Part shown: positions 32,877 through 41,198 of the stretch, piece after piece
Layout of the letters: every line of letters starts with the position of its first letter
Position numbering within the stretch: the first letter of the stretch is position 1
DNA from: Pyrinomonadaceae bacterium
GTDB lineage: Bacteria; Acidobacteriota; Blastocatellia; Pyrinomonadales; Pyrinomonadaceae
Length of the DNA: 45,069 nt
Direction of reading: 5' to 3'
Assembly: GCA_013812905.1 (NCBI GenBank)
Contig: JACCSP010000317.1
Location: forward strand, 1 to 45,069
Notes under the pieces: generated by a model
What the model saw: only the letters and a program-made list of their open reading frames with translations
Told to the model about the DNA's origin: nothing
Databases searched by the model: none
Program-made: the position numbers and the translations under genes

Positions 32877-35360
32877 CTAGTCTCGTCTGCCCCGACGACG
32901 TCGCGGAGCCCGCTTACATTCAGGACAGGGCGAGACTGCGTTTTCAGTGCTGGCCGCCGGTGGATTTGCGCCTGTCGGCACGATCCAGAGTTCGACTGCC
33001 AGATCGGCTCGGCAGCCGCCGTCGACTGTAGTGATACGTCCAGCCTCGATTCCGCGCGTGTTAACCAGGTAGTTCTTCGCACGATCGGCTCGAGCCTGAC
33101 CCTCACCTTCACAGGTTCCGTAGGCTATAACATATCCCTGTGACCCTGTCTGGTTCTGCAACTGAATAGCGTAGTTGTCAAGACGAGCTTTCTCATCATT
33201 GAACCGAATGTTGCCATATTCGTCAAACCTGGTCGCTGGCACCACTGGAATGACTACTGATGTGGAGCACGACGCAGTTCGCGAACATTCAGGTGCCACA
33301 CCGCCCAGCTCGACGGTTGCGGTTACAGTCTGACCACCGGTTCCAGCTGTATCAACCGTAATCGAGGACGTGCCCTGACCACTCGTGATCGTCCCGGAGG
33401 AGACCGACCAATTGTAGGTTGGCATCAGGCCGGACGGACCACCAGTAACTGAAGCATTGAACGTGATGGGCGAACCCTGCTGAACGTCAGCTGGGCAGCT
33501 AACCGAGACCGTCGGACACGGAGGAGGCGCACAAGCGCATACCGCCACGGTCACTGTGGTCGAAGCGTTAGCTGTGTGCTGATTTCCATCATTGACCTCA
33601 GCCGTGGCTGTATAAGTTCCGGGATTGACGCCCGAGAGATCCCAGTTAACAGCACGACCTTCGCCTGAGATCCGGCCGCCGGTAACGGTCCACGTATAAA
33701 GCAGCGTGTCGTTGTCCGGGTCGGTGGCTGAAGCCGTCAATTGTACTTCTTTACTTGCGCTCGGAACGCATGATTCTGCACTAGCGCCTTCGGGGCACGG
33801 CAGGTTAATGGTCGATGCGGAAGATGAAACGGAAACCGACGGCCCTGCATTAGGCGGCTTCGGCACTTCCCTCGCGTTTCGATGTCCAATCCAAAACTGG
33901 CCCAGGAAACCATGCGGGTCTTCCGATTGCCTGAAGCCCGCCGGATAGTCCGCTTCGAAGCCAAACAGTCGGTTGCCCTGAGGGTTCACATGCAGTCGAT
34001 AGGCCGCACTAAATCCAAACCAACGACGCGGGTAAACTCGAATACCACCGAGCACGTCAAGCGGGTTGTTCTCGAACGCATTCGGTGTGCGACCGCCAAC
34101 GTAAAAAATCGACTTCAGCTCAGCGATTGGCTGAAAGTGTTTGTTTACCGGGAAGTCAAAGCCAAGCCCGGAGATGAATTCGTCAGGCCGATCCAGCAAG
34201 GTGGCGTCGCCGCCGCCGAAGGCGTCCGAACGTGGGTTGCTGTTCAGGATGTAGCCGAAGTTAGCCGCAAGGTGGACCGAGCGGCTCAAACGACCACCAA
34301 CTACGCCGAACAGGCCGAAATCACCAAGGCTGCCCCCCGGACTTGCGCCGCGCTGCAATTGGTTGAAGCCGGAGAAATCGTCAGCTTTATCCCAGTAAAA
34401 CCTATAAAATGGGACCAAGTTAATACTCAGAGGATTATTTGGCCCAGTAAAGCGAATGTTTCCACCAATGGTCGCGGTGCTAAAAGCCGACTCACCATAT
34501 AGCCGATTTATGAACGGCGCATCCGCAATGTATGCCGGAGCAATGGTGAACAGGTCAGGCGCGATGATTGCCAGAGTGGTAGAGGTCGGCGGAATCACTC
34601 TAGTGGTGAGCACAACTCCGGGCAGGATGCTGCCTACTGGCGAACCAACGCCCGGGAAGTTTGAGGCCGCACTAAAACTACCGTCACCCCCGCTCGGAGC
34701 GCCCAAGCGGCTGGTAAACGGCGGGGCAATCACATTACCGGTCAGGCCAAAGTTTGGTCCCGTGCCGCCTACGAACGGGAATTGAACAAATGGCTGGCCT
34801 CCAACGAAGAATGAAGTTCGCGAACCGACCGTAGGGCCAATAGAGGTAATAACCGGTATACACCCCGGGCAGAACGCGGGGCGGAATACTGCACCGTTGA
34901 TACCAGTGGTGCCGCTCACCCGATTCGGAGCCAAGATGATCGCAGGACCGCTGCCGAGCAGCGCTTGACCAAAAGCGAGTTGCGAGTTTGGCAAGTAGAA
35001 GCCTGACAGGTGCTTTGGGTTATTAACCTTAACGCCGCGGTAACCGTCAATGTTAAAGAACAGCTCCAGGTGATCGTTGAGGCCTATGTTAAAGCTAAGT
35101 GGGATCTCCGCGATATCCACATCCCCCGGATCACGATCGTAGTTGCTGTAGGCAAGGCTGAAAGTGAACTCACCTCTACGCAGCGTGTCGCCGTCGTAAA
35201 TGGTGAAGAGTCCGGTTGGGCCACCGGGTGAGCCGCCGGTCCCCACTGTTGGGGCCTGGTTCCGCGGATCATTTTCCCTTCTTAAAGTCTGTGCCGATAC
35301 TGCCGTACACAGTACCAACGTAGCGAGCGCTGCAATTAGCGCCCTAGTTGCGAGTCTCAT
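32877..35360 (-). CDS. OmpA-like outer-membrane protein with two PKD-like domains
   Basis: About 827 residues. Signal peptide LIAALATLVLCTAVSAQ. An outer-membrane beta-barrel-like region spans about 40-500, rich in alternating aromatic strands (GEFTFSLAYSNYDRD, INLVPFYRFYWDKADDF, FGFSAAYRLHVNP). Two PKD/Ig-like domains (about 505-605 and 615-705) each carry the YTWTVTGG/YNWSVSSG core, with Cys pairs. The C-terminal OmpA-family domain (about 710-795) has FDEYGNIRFNDEKARLDNYA, GTCEGEGQARADRAKNYL and DGGCRADLAVELWI. The tail ends in CPEC plus an Arg-rich stretch. AGGAGGA precedes ATG 35360; an upstream TTG is rejected. Likely a surface barrel tethered to peptidoglycan. Confidence 0.82.
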   Translation of the reverse strand: MRLATRALIAALATLVLCTAVSAQTLRRENDPRNQAPTVGTGGSPGGPTGLFTIYDGDTLRRGEFTFSLAYSNYDRDPGDVDIAEIPLSFNIGLNDHLELFFNIDGYRGVKVNNPKHLSGFYLPNSQLAFGQALLGSGPAIILAPNRVSGTTGINGAVFRPAFCPGCIPVITSIGPTVGSRTSFFVGGQPFVQFPFVGGTGPNFGLTGNVIAPPFTSRLGAPSGGDGSFSAASNFPGVGSPVGSILPGVVLTTRVIPPTSTTLAIIAPDLFTIAPAYIADAPFINRLYGESAFSTATIGGNIRFTGPNNPLSINLVPFYRFYWDKADDFSGFNQLQRGASPGGSLGDFGLFGVVGGRLSRSVHLAANFGYILNSNPRSDAFGGGDATLLDRPDEFISGLGFDFPVNKHFQPIAELKSIFYVGGRTPNAFENNPLDVLGGIRVYPRRWFGFSAAYRLHVNPQGNRLFGFEADYPAGFRQSEDPHGFLGQFWIGHRNAREVPKPPNAGPSVSVSSSASTINLPCPEGASAESCVPSASKEVQLTASATDPDNDTLLYTWTVTGGRISGEGRAVNWDLSGVNPGTYTATAEVNDGNQHTANASTTVTVAVCACAPPPCPTVSVSCPADVQQGSPITFNASVTGGPSGLMPTYNWSVSSGTITSGQGTSSITVDTAGTGGQTVTATVELGGVAPECSRTASCSTSVVIPVVPATRFDEYGNIRFNDEKARLDNYAIQLQNQTGSQGYVIAYGTCEGEGQARADRAKNYLVNTRGIEAGRITTVDGGCRADLAVELWIVPTGANPPAASTENAVSPCPECKRAPRRRRGRRD

Positions 35361-35439
35361 CGCATTCCTCCTGCGAAAGTACAAAGTTTTGCTTAAGAAC
35401 GTAGACCAACGCGATCAATTCCTTGATGCGGAGGCTCGA

Positions 35440-35468
35440 ACTATATGTCAGAAATTTCACTGTGTGTC
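35440..35468 (-). promoter_or_regulatory. Promoter of the OmpA-like gene
   Basis: On the minus strand CTGACA (complement of 35463-35468), a 17-base spacer, then TATAGT (complement of 35440-35445): each 5/6 to consensus. It leaves about 75 leader bases before the ATG at 35360. Confidence 0.6.
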
Positions 35469-35623
35469 AGAGAATTTCAATCCTTCGGTGTTCAAACCAA
35501 CTGCGCAAACCTGGATTTCTTAGCTGGAACGACTGCTAAAACCATGCCCGACCATACTCTACCTTTTACGGGAAATCAAGACATTTTCACTGTCTTAGGG
35601 CCAATTTGTTTATGTTTTTTCCG

Positions 35624-36913
35624 TCACGCATAGATGCCACGCATGCGAGTGTCATAGGCCACTCTGTCGATGGCCAGCATGTAAGCCGCGGTCCTCGTAT
35701 CCACGGAATGTGCGTCGGCATAACGACACAAATCGTTGAAACTAGCCACCATCGTATCGCCAAGGCGCTGATTGACGACGTCTTCGCGCCAAAAATAACC
35801 CATTCTGTCCTGAACCCACTCAAAATATGAGACCGTAACACCTCCGGCATTCGCCAGAATGTCAGGGACAACAAACACCCCCTTCTCGTGGAGCACCTCA
35901 TCCGCAGCGGCGGTGGTTGGGCCATTGGCCCCCTCAGCAAGCACTTTGCACTTAATCCGGTCTGCATTCTGCGAAGTTATCTGGTTTTCGGTGGCGGCCG
36001 GCACTAGCACATCACACTCTAACTCGAGTAACTCGCTGTTCGAGACCGTGTCAACCCCTTCGTAATCCTCGAACGACCGGGTCGTTTGCAGGTAAGCAAG
36101 AGCGGCGGGAATATCAATACCGTTTGGATTGTAAATGCCTCCATGAACGTCCGAAATAGCTACTACCCGGTACCCGGCTTCATGTAGCAAACGTGCGCCG
36201 ATGCCTCCCACGTTCCCTGATCCTTGCACCACTACTCTCGTCTCCTCGGGCTTCATCTGAAATCTCTTTATCGCCTCGTTGATAACGATGAGCAGACCAC
36301 GGCCGGTAGCTTCACGGCGGCCGGAGGACCCGCCGAGATCAATTGGTTTCCCCGTAACCACTGCTGTAACCGTATGCCTGGCATGCATCGAATAGGTATC
36401 CATGATCCAAGCCATCGTTTGCTCGTTTGTATTCATGTCCGGCGCCGGTACGTCTTTCTCCGGTCCAATAAAATCGAGCAGCTCGGAGGCGTACCGACGC
36501 GTCATCCGTTCGAGCTCACCCATTGACATCTGTTGCGGATCGCAAATGACGCCGCCCTTCGCCCCTCCGAAAGGAACATTGACTACAGCACACTTCCAGG
36601 TCATCCAAGCCGCCAACGCTCGCACTTCATCTAAGTTCACATCCGGTGCATAACGAATCCCGCCCTTGGCAGGACCACGGGCGAAATTATGCTGAACGCG
36701 ATATCCCTCGAACACCTGAATCCGGCCTGAATCCATTCGCGTGGGAATATACACCTTGAGTTCCCGGTTAGGGACACGCATCACTGCATAAAGATCCGGA
36801 TCGAGATTGAGCAACTGCGCCGCGCGATCAAACCGGGACATCATCGATTCAAACGGGTTCGCTTCCTTTATCTCGCGTATGTCGTCCACATATACTGTGC
36901 TTTGCAAAGACAT
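35624..36913 (-). CDS. gdhA: Glutamate dehydrogenase (Glu/Leu/Phe/Val family)
   Basis: Reversible oxidative deamination of glutamate to 2-oxoglutarate. About 429 residues. Substrate-binding and catalytic motifs: [20 protein letters not shown] and [16 protein letters not shown] (catalytic Lys about 119), [20 protein letters not shown], the Rossmann motif [17 protein letters not shown], and [18 protein letters not shown] with [12 protein letters not shown] 36913 lies six bases after GGAG; ATG 36919 and a GTG at 36952 (overlapping larE) are alternatives. Coenzyme preference cannot be set. It follows larE with about 38 bases between, probably co-transcribed. Confidence 0.93.
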   Translation of the reverse strand: MSLQSTVYVDDIREIKEANPFESMMSRFDRAAQLLNLDPDLYAVMRVPNRELKVYIPTRMDSGRIQVFEGYRVQHNFARGPAKGGIRYAPDVNLDEVRALAAWMTWKCAVVNVPFGGAKGGVICDPQQMSMGELERMTRRYASELLDFIGPEKDVPAPDMNTNEQTMAWIMDTYSMHARHTVTAVVTGKPIDLGGSSGRREATGRGLLIVINEAIKRFQMKPEETRVVVQGSGNVGGIGARLLHEAGYRVVAISDVHGGIYNPNGIDIPAALAYLQTTRSFEDYEGVDTVSNSELLELECDVLVPAATENQITSQNADRIKCKVLAEGANGPTTAAADEVLHEKGVFVVPDILANAGGVTVSYFEWVQDRMGYFWREDVVNQRLGDTMVASFNDLCRYADAHSVDTRTAAYMLAIDRVAYDTRMRGIYA

Positions 36914-36951
36914 AGCCATCTCCAATTCTCTTTTCGAAGCACGGGTATCCA

Positions 36952-37824
36952 CTAGCGCAGAGCTTCGTTCAGCGCACCGGTCCGGTAGCCGTGAAGATCT
37001 AGAGTAACGTACTTAAAGCCGAGTTCGCGAAAACGATGGGCCAACTCATCAACAATTTCAGGCCGTAGTGCGTGGTCCATCTCCGCGCGGGCAATTTCCA
37101 GCCGCACTAAACTGTCGTGATGGCGGACGCGAAATTCTCGAAAGCCCAACTGGCGGAGAATCTCTTCGCCCCGATCAACTGTGGAGAGGCGTTCGATGGT
37201 CACGGGAATGCCATAAGCGATTCGTGACGAGAGACAAGGACTGGCAGGTCTGTCCCACGTTGGCAATCCAGCCCGCCAGCTTAAACCACGAACCTCCTGC
37301 TTGCTGATTCCAACTTCAATTAACGGACTTCTCACGCCGTGCTGGTTAGCGGCGATTCGTCCCGGGCGATAGTCGCCGAGATCATCGGTGTTTGAACCAT
37401 CCACGATGAACGCGAAATTCCGCGCCCGCGCCAGCGGCTCCAGCTTCCCGTACAATTCGTCCTTGCAAAAATAGCAACGGTGGGGCCCATTGGCTCGATA
37501 TGCCACGAGTTCCAACTCGTCCGTTTTGATTGTCTCCAGGCGAAACCCAAACTGTTCGGCGATCCGAGCTGTCTGGGCACGCTGATACTGCGGTAAGCTG
37601 GCCGAATCGCCGGTCACGCAAAGCGCCCGATCTCCGAGCTCGGCATTGGCAACATACGCTACATACGTGCTGTCAACGCCGCCCGAGAAGGCAACCAAAA
37701 CAGAATCCATCTCGCGAAAGAGTTGCCGTAGTCTTTCTTCTTTCAAACTAGCTGCAAAATGATCTTGATGCTTGACCAGAAAGTCAGTGTCGCCCTCTGT
37801 CTCGGGGATGATAGAATCCTTCAC
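36952..37824 (-). CDS. larE: LarE-type ATP-dependent sulfur transferase (nickel-pincer cofactor synthesis)
   Basis: PP-loop enzyme that adds sulfur to pyridinium biscarboxylate mononucleotide in making the nickel-pincer cofactor of lactate racemase-like enzymes. 290 residues. The PP-loop is [15 protein letters not shown] (from residue 42). Further motifs: [16 protein letters not shown] with C117 and C120, [16 protein letters not shown], and [13 protein letters not shown] with C197, the position equivalent to the sacrificial Cys. The added CxxC marks the three-cysteine type, reported in some homologues to bind a 4Fe-4S cluster instead of sacrificing Cys. Start is GTG at 37824, with a weak site. 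larA, larB and larC are absent from the window. Confidence 0.9.
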   Translation of the reverse strand: MKDSIIPETEGDTDFLVKHQDHFAASLKEERLRQLFREMDSVLVAFSGGVDSTYVAYVANAELGDRALCVTGDSASLPQYQRAQTARIAEQFGFRLETIKTDELELVAYRANGPHRCYFCKDELYGKLEPLARARNFAFIVDGSNTDDLGDYRPGRIAANQHGVRSPLIEVGISKQEVRGLSWRAGLPTWDRPASPCLSSRIAYGIPVTIERLSTVDRGEEILRQLGFREFRVRHHDSLVRLEIARAEMDHALRPEIVDELAHRFRELGFKYVTLDLHGYRTGALNEALR

Positions 37825-37940
37825 AATCAGTCGCTCGGGATGGAGACACGTCTACCGCGTCTGTTCTCTCTCTACTTAGTTTAGTGTTAGTAGCCTGGTT
37901 ACGTCAGCGCATGGTATCCCATGCTTCAACATAAGCGCAA

Positions 37941-37966
37941 CCGAGATCAGAATGTCCCGATCTCGG
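37941..37966. repeat. Perfect 8-bp hairpin in divergent larE/TPR intergenic region
   Basis: CCGAGATC and GATCTCGG flank a 10-base loop. A second shorter hairpin (GCATGG/CCATGC) is at 37909-37924. Neither has a T-run. The 243-base gap separates divergent larE and the TPR gene; a weak promoter for the latter (TTGGAC at 37987, TAAGAT at 38012) is possible. Confidence 0.4.
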
Positions 37967-38067
37967 TGTTCAGCTACAACTTAGCTTTGGACGCCCTGAC
38001 TTCTGGCGTGTTAAGATCGTAGCCTCCCCGGGCAATTCTTTCCACGGCTTCGCGACTTTGTTCTCTA

Positions 38068-39540
38068 ATGCGCGTCTGGTCAACAATGCCTTCTCGTGTG
38101 TGGTTACGTGCAATCGTTCTAATCTCTGCAACTGCCCTACTGGCCTCCTGCGCTGCTTTAGCTAGCGCGCAGACTGAAGATGCCCTGGGTGACGGCGCCG
38201 CCGACCCAGTTAAATTATTTGAACAAGCTCAGACGGCTCACGCGCGAGGCGATCTGGCGCGTGCCTTGGCGTACTACGAAGAGGCGATCAGGGTCAAACC
38301 CGAATTTCCCGAAGCCGAGTTTCAAATGGGGAAGGTACTCGCGTCGTTGGGCCGGTTGGGTGAGTCAGAATCAGCATTTCGACGGGCAATCAAGCAAAGG
38401 AAGGAATGGTCTCTTCCTTATTCTGAACTGGGAATTCTCTTGGCCCGCACCAACCGGGACATTGAAGCAGAGACAAAACTGCGTCAGGCGCTCAAGCTCG
38501 ACAGTAACGACAATGTCGCTCTTCGGATATTGGCGAGTATTCGACTGCGCCAGGGGGATGCGAAGGAAGCGCTCAAACTCGCGCAGACCGCCACCAACGA
38601 CTCCAATGCGCCCGCTTCAACCTGGCTCCTGCGGGTCATGGCCGAACGAGCGTTGGGAAACAAGTCCGCGGCTAAAACGAGTCTCCAACACGTTCTTGAA
38701 ATTGAACCGGGAAATCTGGCCGCGCTAATCGAACGCGCAGAACTGTATGTTGAAGAAGGCGACTACGAGAACGCTCTCAAAGATCTCAAAGCGGCGGAGC
38801 AAGTTAAGGGTGCTGACAAACAGATACTTTATCGTGTGGTGGTGGCGTACGAACGAGCGGGCAAGCCCGACGACGCGCAACGGATCGCTGCAGCAGCAGG
38901 GTTGCTCAGGGCCGAGGAAGCTTCCGGTGACGGCAAGATCAAGGTGATTGGTGCGAAAGAGGAAATTGACGCAGCCAATAGCGAAGATCCCGCAATTGCT
39001 CGCCGCGCTATCGCCAAACTGCTCCAGAAGAATCCTGGCAGCGCTTTTTTGCTGGCTCGGCTGGGAGCCTCATATCGCACCGACGATCCTGTACGCTCGC
39101 TGGAATTCTATCGCCGAGCCACTCAGATCGAACCCGACAATCCTGTGTATGCAACCGGCTATGCCGCGACCCTGGTCCGCGCTCGGCGATTTGCAGAGGC
39201 TGCTCATATCCTGCATCGAGTTATTTCGGTCTTTCCCGACAACTATGTCGCTCACGCCAATCTAGCCACTGCGCTGTATGAGCAGAAGCGCTACCCGGAA
39301 GCCATCCCGCAATACGAGTGGCTCTTGAAAAAGAAACCTGACTTGGCGGTGGCCTACTATTTCATTGCCAGCGCACATGATTATCTCGGAGAATACAAAG
39401 AGGCTCAAGCATCCTACGAAGCTTTTCTAAGGCGTGCTGATGCAAAGATTAATCAACTTGAGATCGATAAGGTGAATTTACGCTTGCCCTTTCTGCGTCG
39501 CCAGATTCAGCTGGGACAGGGAGTAAAGCGTAAGCCTTAG
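38068..39540 (+). CDS. TPR-repeat lipoprotein-like exported protein
   Basis: 490 residues; scaffold protein with about ten tetratricopeptide repeats from residue 45 to near the end (LARALAYYEEAIRVKPEFPE, LGRLGESESAFRRAIKQRKE, EAETKLRQALKLDSNDNVAL, RYPEAIPQYEWLLKKKPDLA). The N-terminal signal contains LLASCAALASA. LASC fits a lipobox, so it may be lipid-anchored, although SASAQ-type cleavage is also possible. The start is ATG 38068 or ATG 38086, both keeping the signal. First gene of an apparent three-gene operon with two secreted helical proteins. Partner and function unknown. Confidence 0.82.
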   Translation: MRVWSTMPSRVWLRAIVLISATALLASCAALASAQTEDALGDGAADPVKLFEQAQTAHARGDLARALAYYEEAIRVKPEFPEAEFQMGKVLASLGRLGESESAFRRAIKQRKEWSLPYSELGILLARTNRDIEAETKLRQALKLDSNDNVALRILASIRLRQGDAKEALKLAQTATNDSNAPASTWLLRVMAERALGNKSAAKTSLQHVLEIEPGNLAALIERAELYVEEGDYENALKDLKAAEQVKGADKQILYRVVVAYERAGKPDDAQRIAAAAGLLRAEEASGDGKIKVIGAKEEIDAANSEDPAIARRAIAKLLQKNPGSAFLLARLGASYRTDDPVRSLEFYRRATQIEPDNPVYATGYAATLVRARRFAEAAHILHRVISVFPDNYVAHANLATALYEQKRYPEAIPQYEWLLKKKPDLAVAYYFIASAHDYLGEYKEAQASYEAFLRRADAKINQLEIDKVNLRLPFLRRQIQLGQGVKRKP

Positions 39541-39578
39541 AACAGAGGGTTAGATTCTTCTACTTAAATTGGCAAGAA

Positions 39579-40193
39579 ATGATATCCCGTGGCACTTATT
39601 TGCGGATCTCCTACCGAGTTGTCAGGCTAGTGCTGCTTTGTCTGGCCATCTATGTTCCAGCTTTGAGCGCTCAGGAGCCTGCTGCCCACCAACTCCGCGC
39701 TCCACCTCCGCTCAAGACTGTATCACGTGAAGAGCGTACGCGAATTGATGGGGCAGAGGACTCTAAAGCACGCCTCCGCGCCACCATCGAGTTCGCGGAG
39801 CTTCGTCTCGCCAAAGCTGCGGTTCTTACCGGTGATCACGACTTCCAAGGGGCGACTGGAGAACTGGGTAAATATGAGGCCCTGATCGATGATGCGCTAG
39901 ATTATCTCAGTCCAATGCTGCGCGATAAGACTAAGACCCGGGATCTGTATAAGCGGCTCGAGTTAGCTTTGCGCGCCCATGGGCCACGACTTACCGCAAT
40001 TCGACGCGGCACTCCTTTGGAATACGCAGTTTGGATCAAGGAGTTGGAAGAATTCGCGCGTAAAGGACGAACTGAGGCGCTCAATTCCTTTTACGGACAC
40101 ACAGTGTTCCGTGAGCCTCAGATTAATGCCGATGAAAGACCTCGGGACAAAGCACCCAAGAACAGTGCCGCGGCCCCGGAGAAGACACCATGA
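39579..40193 (+). CDS. Secreted helical protein of unknown function (paralogue 1)
   Basis: 204 residues; not recognised. Signal peptide LVLLCLAIYVPALSAQ. The mature part is almost entirely alpha-helical, with a long central segment RATIEFAELRLAKAAVLTGD, YEALIDDALDYLSPMLRDK and RLELALRAHGPRLTAIRR, and a disordered Pro/Lys-rich tail. The same order of elements occurs in the next gene, with recognisable similarity around the LTGD/LTGI position and the following helices. Starts 38 bases after the TPR gene, and its stop overlaps the start of the next gene by four bases (ATGA), pointing to coupled translation. Confidence 0.7.
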   Translation: MISRGTYLRISYRVVRLVLLCLAIYVPALSAQEPAAHQLRAPPPLKTVSREERTRIDGAEDSKARLRATIEFAELRLAKAAVLTGDHDFQGATGELGKYEALIDDALDYLSPMLRDKTKTRDLYKRLELALRAHGPRLTAIRRGTPLEYAVWIKELEEFARKGRTEALNSFYGHTVFREPQINADERPRDKAPKNSAAAPEKTP

Positions 40194-40771
40194 TAAGAAT
40201 TCGAACTGGTTTAGTGACGCTGACCGTTCTTTGCCTGCCGGCTTTGGCTCTCTCCAGTCCGGCTAGAGTTGCCGGGCAGTCTCGGGCTCACTTAACCGCG
40301 CAGGAGGTGGAACTCGTCAAAGACGCCCAGGTTTTGGATCAGCGCATTGACATTTTTGTGAAAGCAGCAGATCGCCGTTTGCTGGTTTTGACCGGGATTG
40401 CCCCGAGTTCAAAGCAACTAAAGAAAGACTCTGAAAAGTGGGGAGAGCTACCAAACGGTTCACGCGCGGAATTGCTGGGCGACATTGCGAAAATCCTGGA
40501 CGAAGCCATTACCAATATCGACGATGTCAGCGCGCGCGACGAAAAGAACCCGCTAATTCCTAAAGCTCTCCGGAAACTAGCTGCGGAAGCAACTCGAATC
40601 TTCGATCAGTTGCGACCTTTGCGTGAGCAAGCTAAGAGCGACATAGAGATAGCGCGTTTTGAAGAGCTCACAGAAAATGCCGAGTCCATAGTTGAGGCTG
40701 TGAAGAAGTTACCGCCACCGGTTGAAAAGAAGGGAAAGGGGAAGGAGGGAAAAGCGAAGGGGAAGAACTGA
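40190..40771 (+). CDS. Secreted helical protein of unknown function (paralogue 2)
   Basis: 193 residues; not recognised. Signal peptide LVTLTVLCLPALALSSPARV. Helical mature part: VLDQRIDIFVKAADRRLLVL with TGI, LLGDIAKILDEAITNIDDVS, KALRKLAAEATRIFDQLRPL and FEELTENAESIVEAVKKL, ending in a Lys/Gly-rich tail. It aligns in order with the upstream protein, so the pair look like a diverged tandem duplication. Its start shares four bases with the upstream stop. The 3' end meets a minus-strand gene remnant tail to tail. Confidence 0.7.
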   Translation: MIRIRTGLVTLTVLCLPALALSSPARVAGQSRAHLTAQEVELVKDAQVLDQRIDIFVKAADRRLLVLTGIAPSSKQLKKDSEKWGELPNGSRAELLGDIAKILDEAITNIDDVSARDEKNPLIPKALRKLAAEATRIFDQLRPLREQAKSDIEIARFEELTENAESIVEAVKKLPPPVEKKGKGKEGKAKGKN

Positions 40772-41177
40772 GCATTTTCCATTGATTTTTCCATTCCCGC
40801 GCTTGCTTCATCATCTCCCTCTTTTCCGGTAGCTGATGACTGTAACCGCGGGCGGGCTCACCCACGGCAAATAGTTTAAAATCGACACGCGCATCGCTCT
40901 TCGCGACTCCGCTTACTCCCGTGGCGCGACCCAGGATGCCGCCAAGCTTCTTCGCCGCGGAGATCTTAAAACTACTGATGTCGGTATAAAGTATGAAATC
41001 GCATTGCCGGGCTCTTGCCTCGTCGTCGGCTGCGGCTTCGGAGGTCGCATTCAGCGGAACGGGATCGACTCCCGCTCCCTTAATTCCATTCACCAGACGC
41101 TGACGTAAGGCGTCGATTGAAACCGGACGCGCGCTTCTGTTTGTTGTTCTCTTCCCTCCAGGATTTCTCGGCCCCAT
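40768..41177 (-). pseudogene. Frameshifted remnant of a conserved acidobacterial secreted-protein gene
   Basis: From about 41123 to 40854 the minus strand encodes a well-formed segment: SIDALRQRLVNGIKGAGVD, QCDFILYTDISSFKISAAKK, LGGILGRATGVSGVAK and ARVDFKLFAVGEP. Just after FAVGEP the frame appears to shift by one base within the GC-rich stretch 40845-40860. The other frame continues LQSSATGKEGDDEASAGMEK, a plausible C-terminal continuation. No signal peptide or start fits the N-terminus (residues before SIDALR are low-quality), and the C-terminus runs into the convergent gene. I believe the intact family to be a secreted hypothetical of Acidobacteria; that identification is from memory. It begins 21 bases after the M28 stop. 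Confidence 0.55.
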
Positions 41178-41198
41178 CCAGTCCCTCGAGTGCGAAAC

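Noticed and set aside
33882-34502. 206-codon plus-strand ORF antisense to the OmpA-like gene
   Set aside because: No domain, no ribosome site, and the sense frame is clear.
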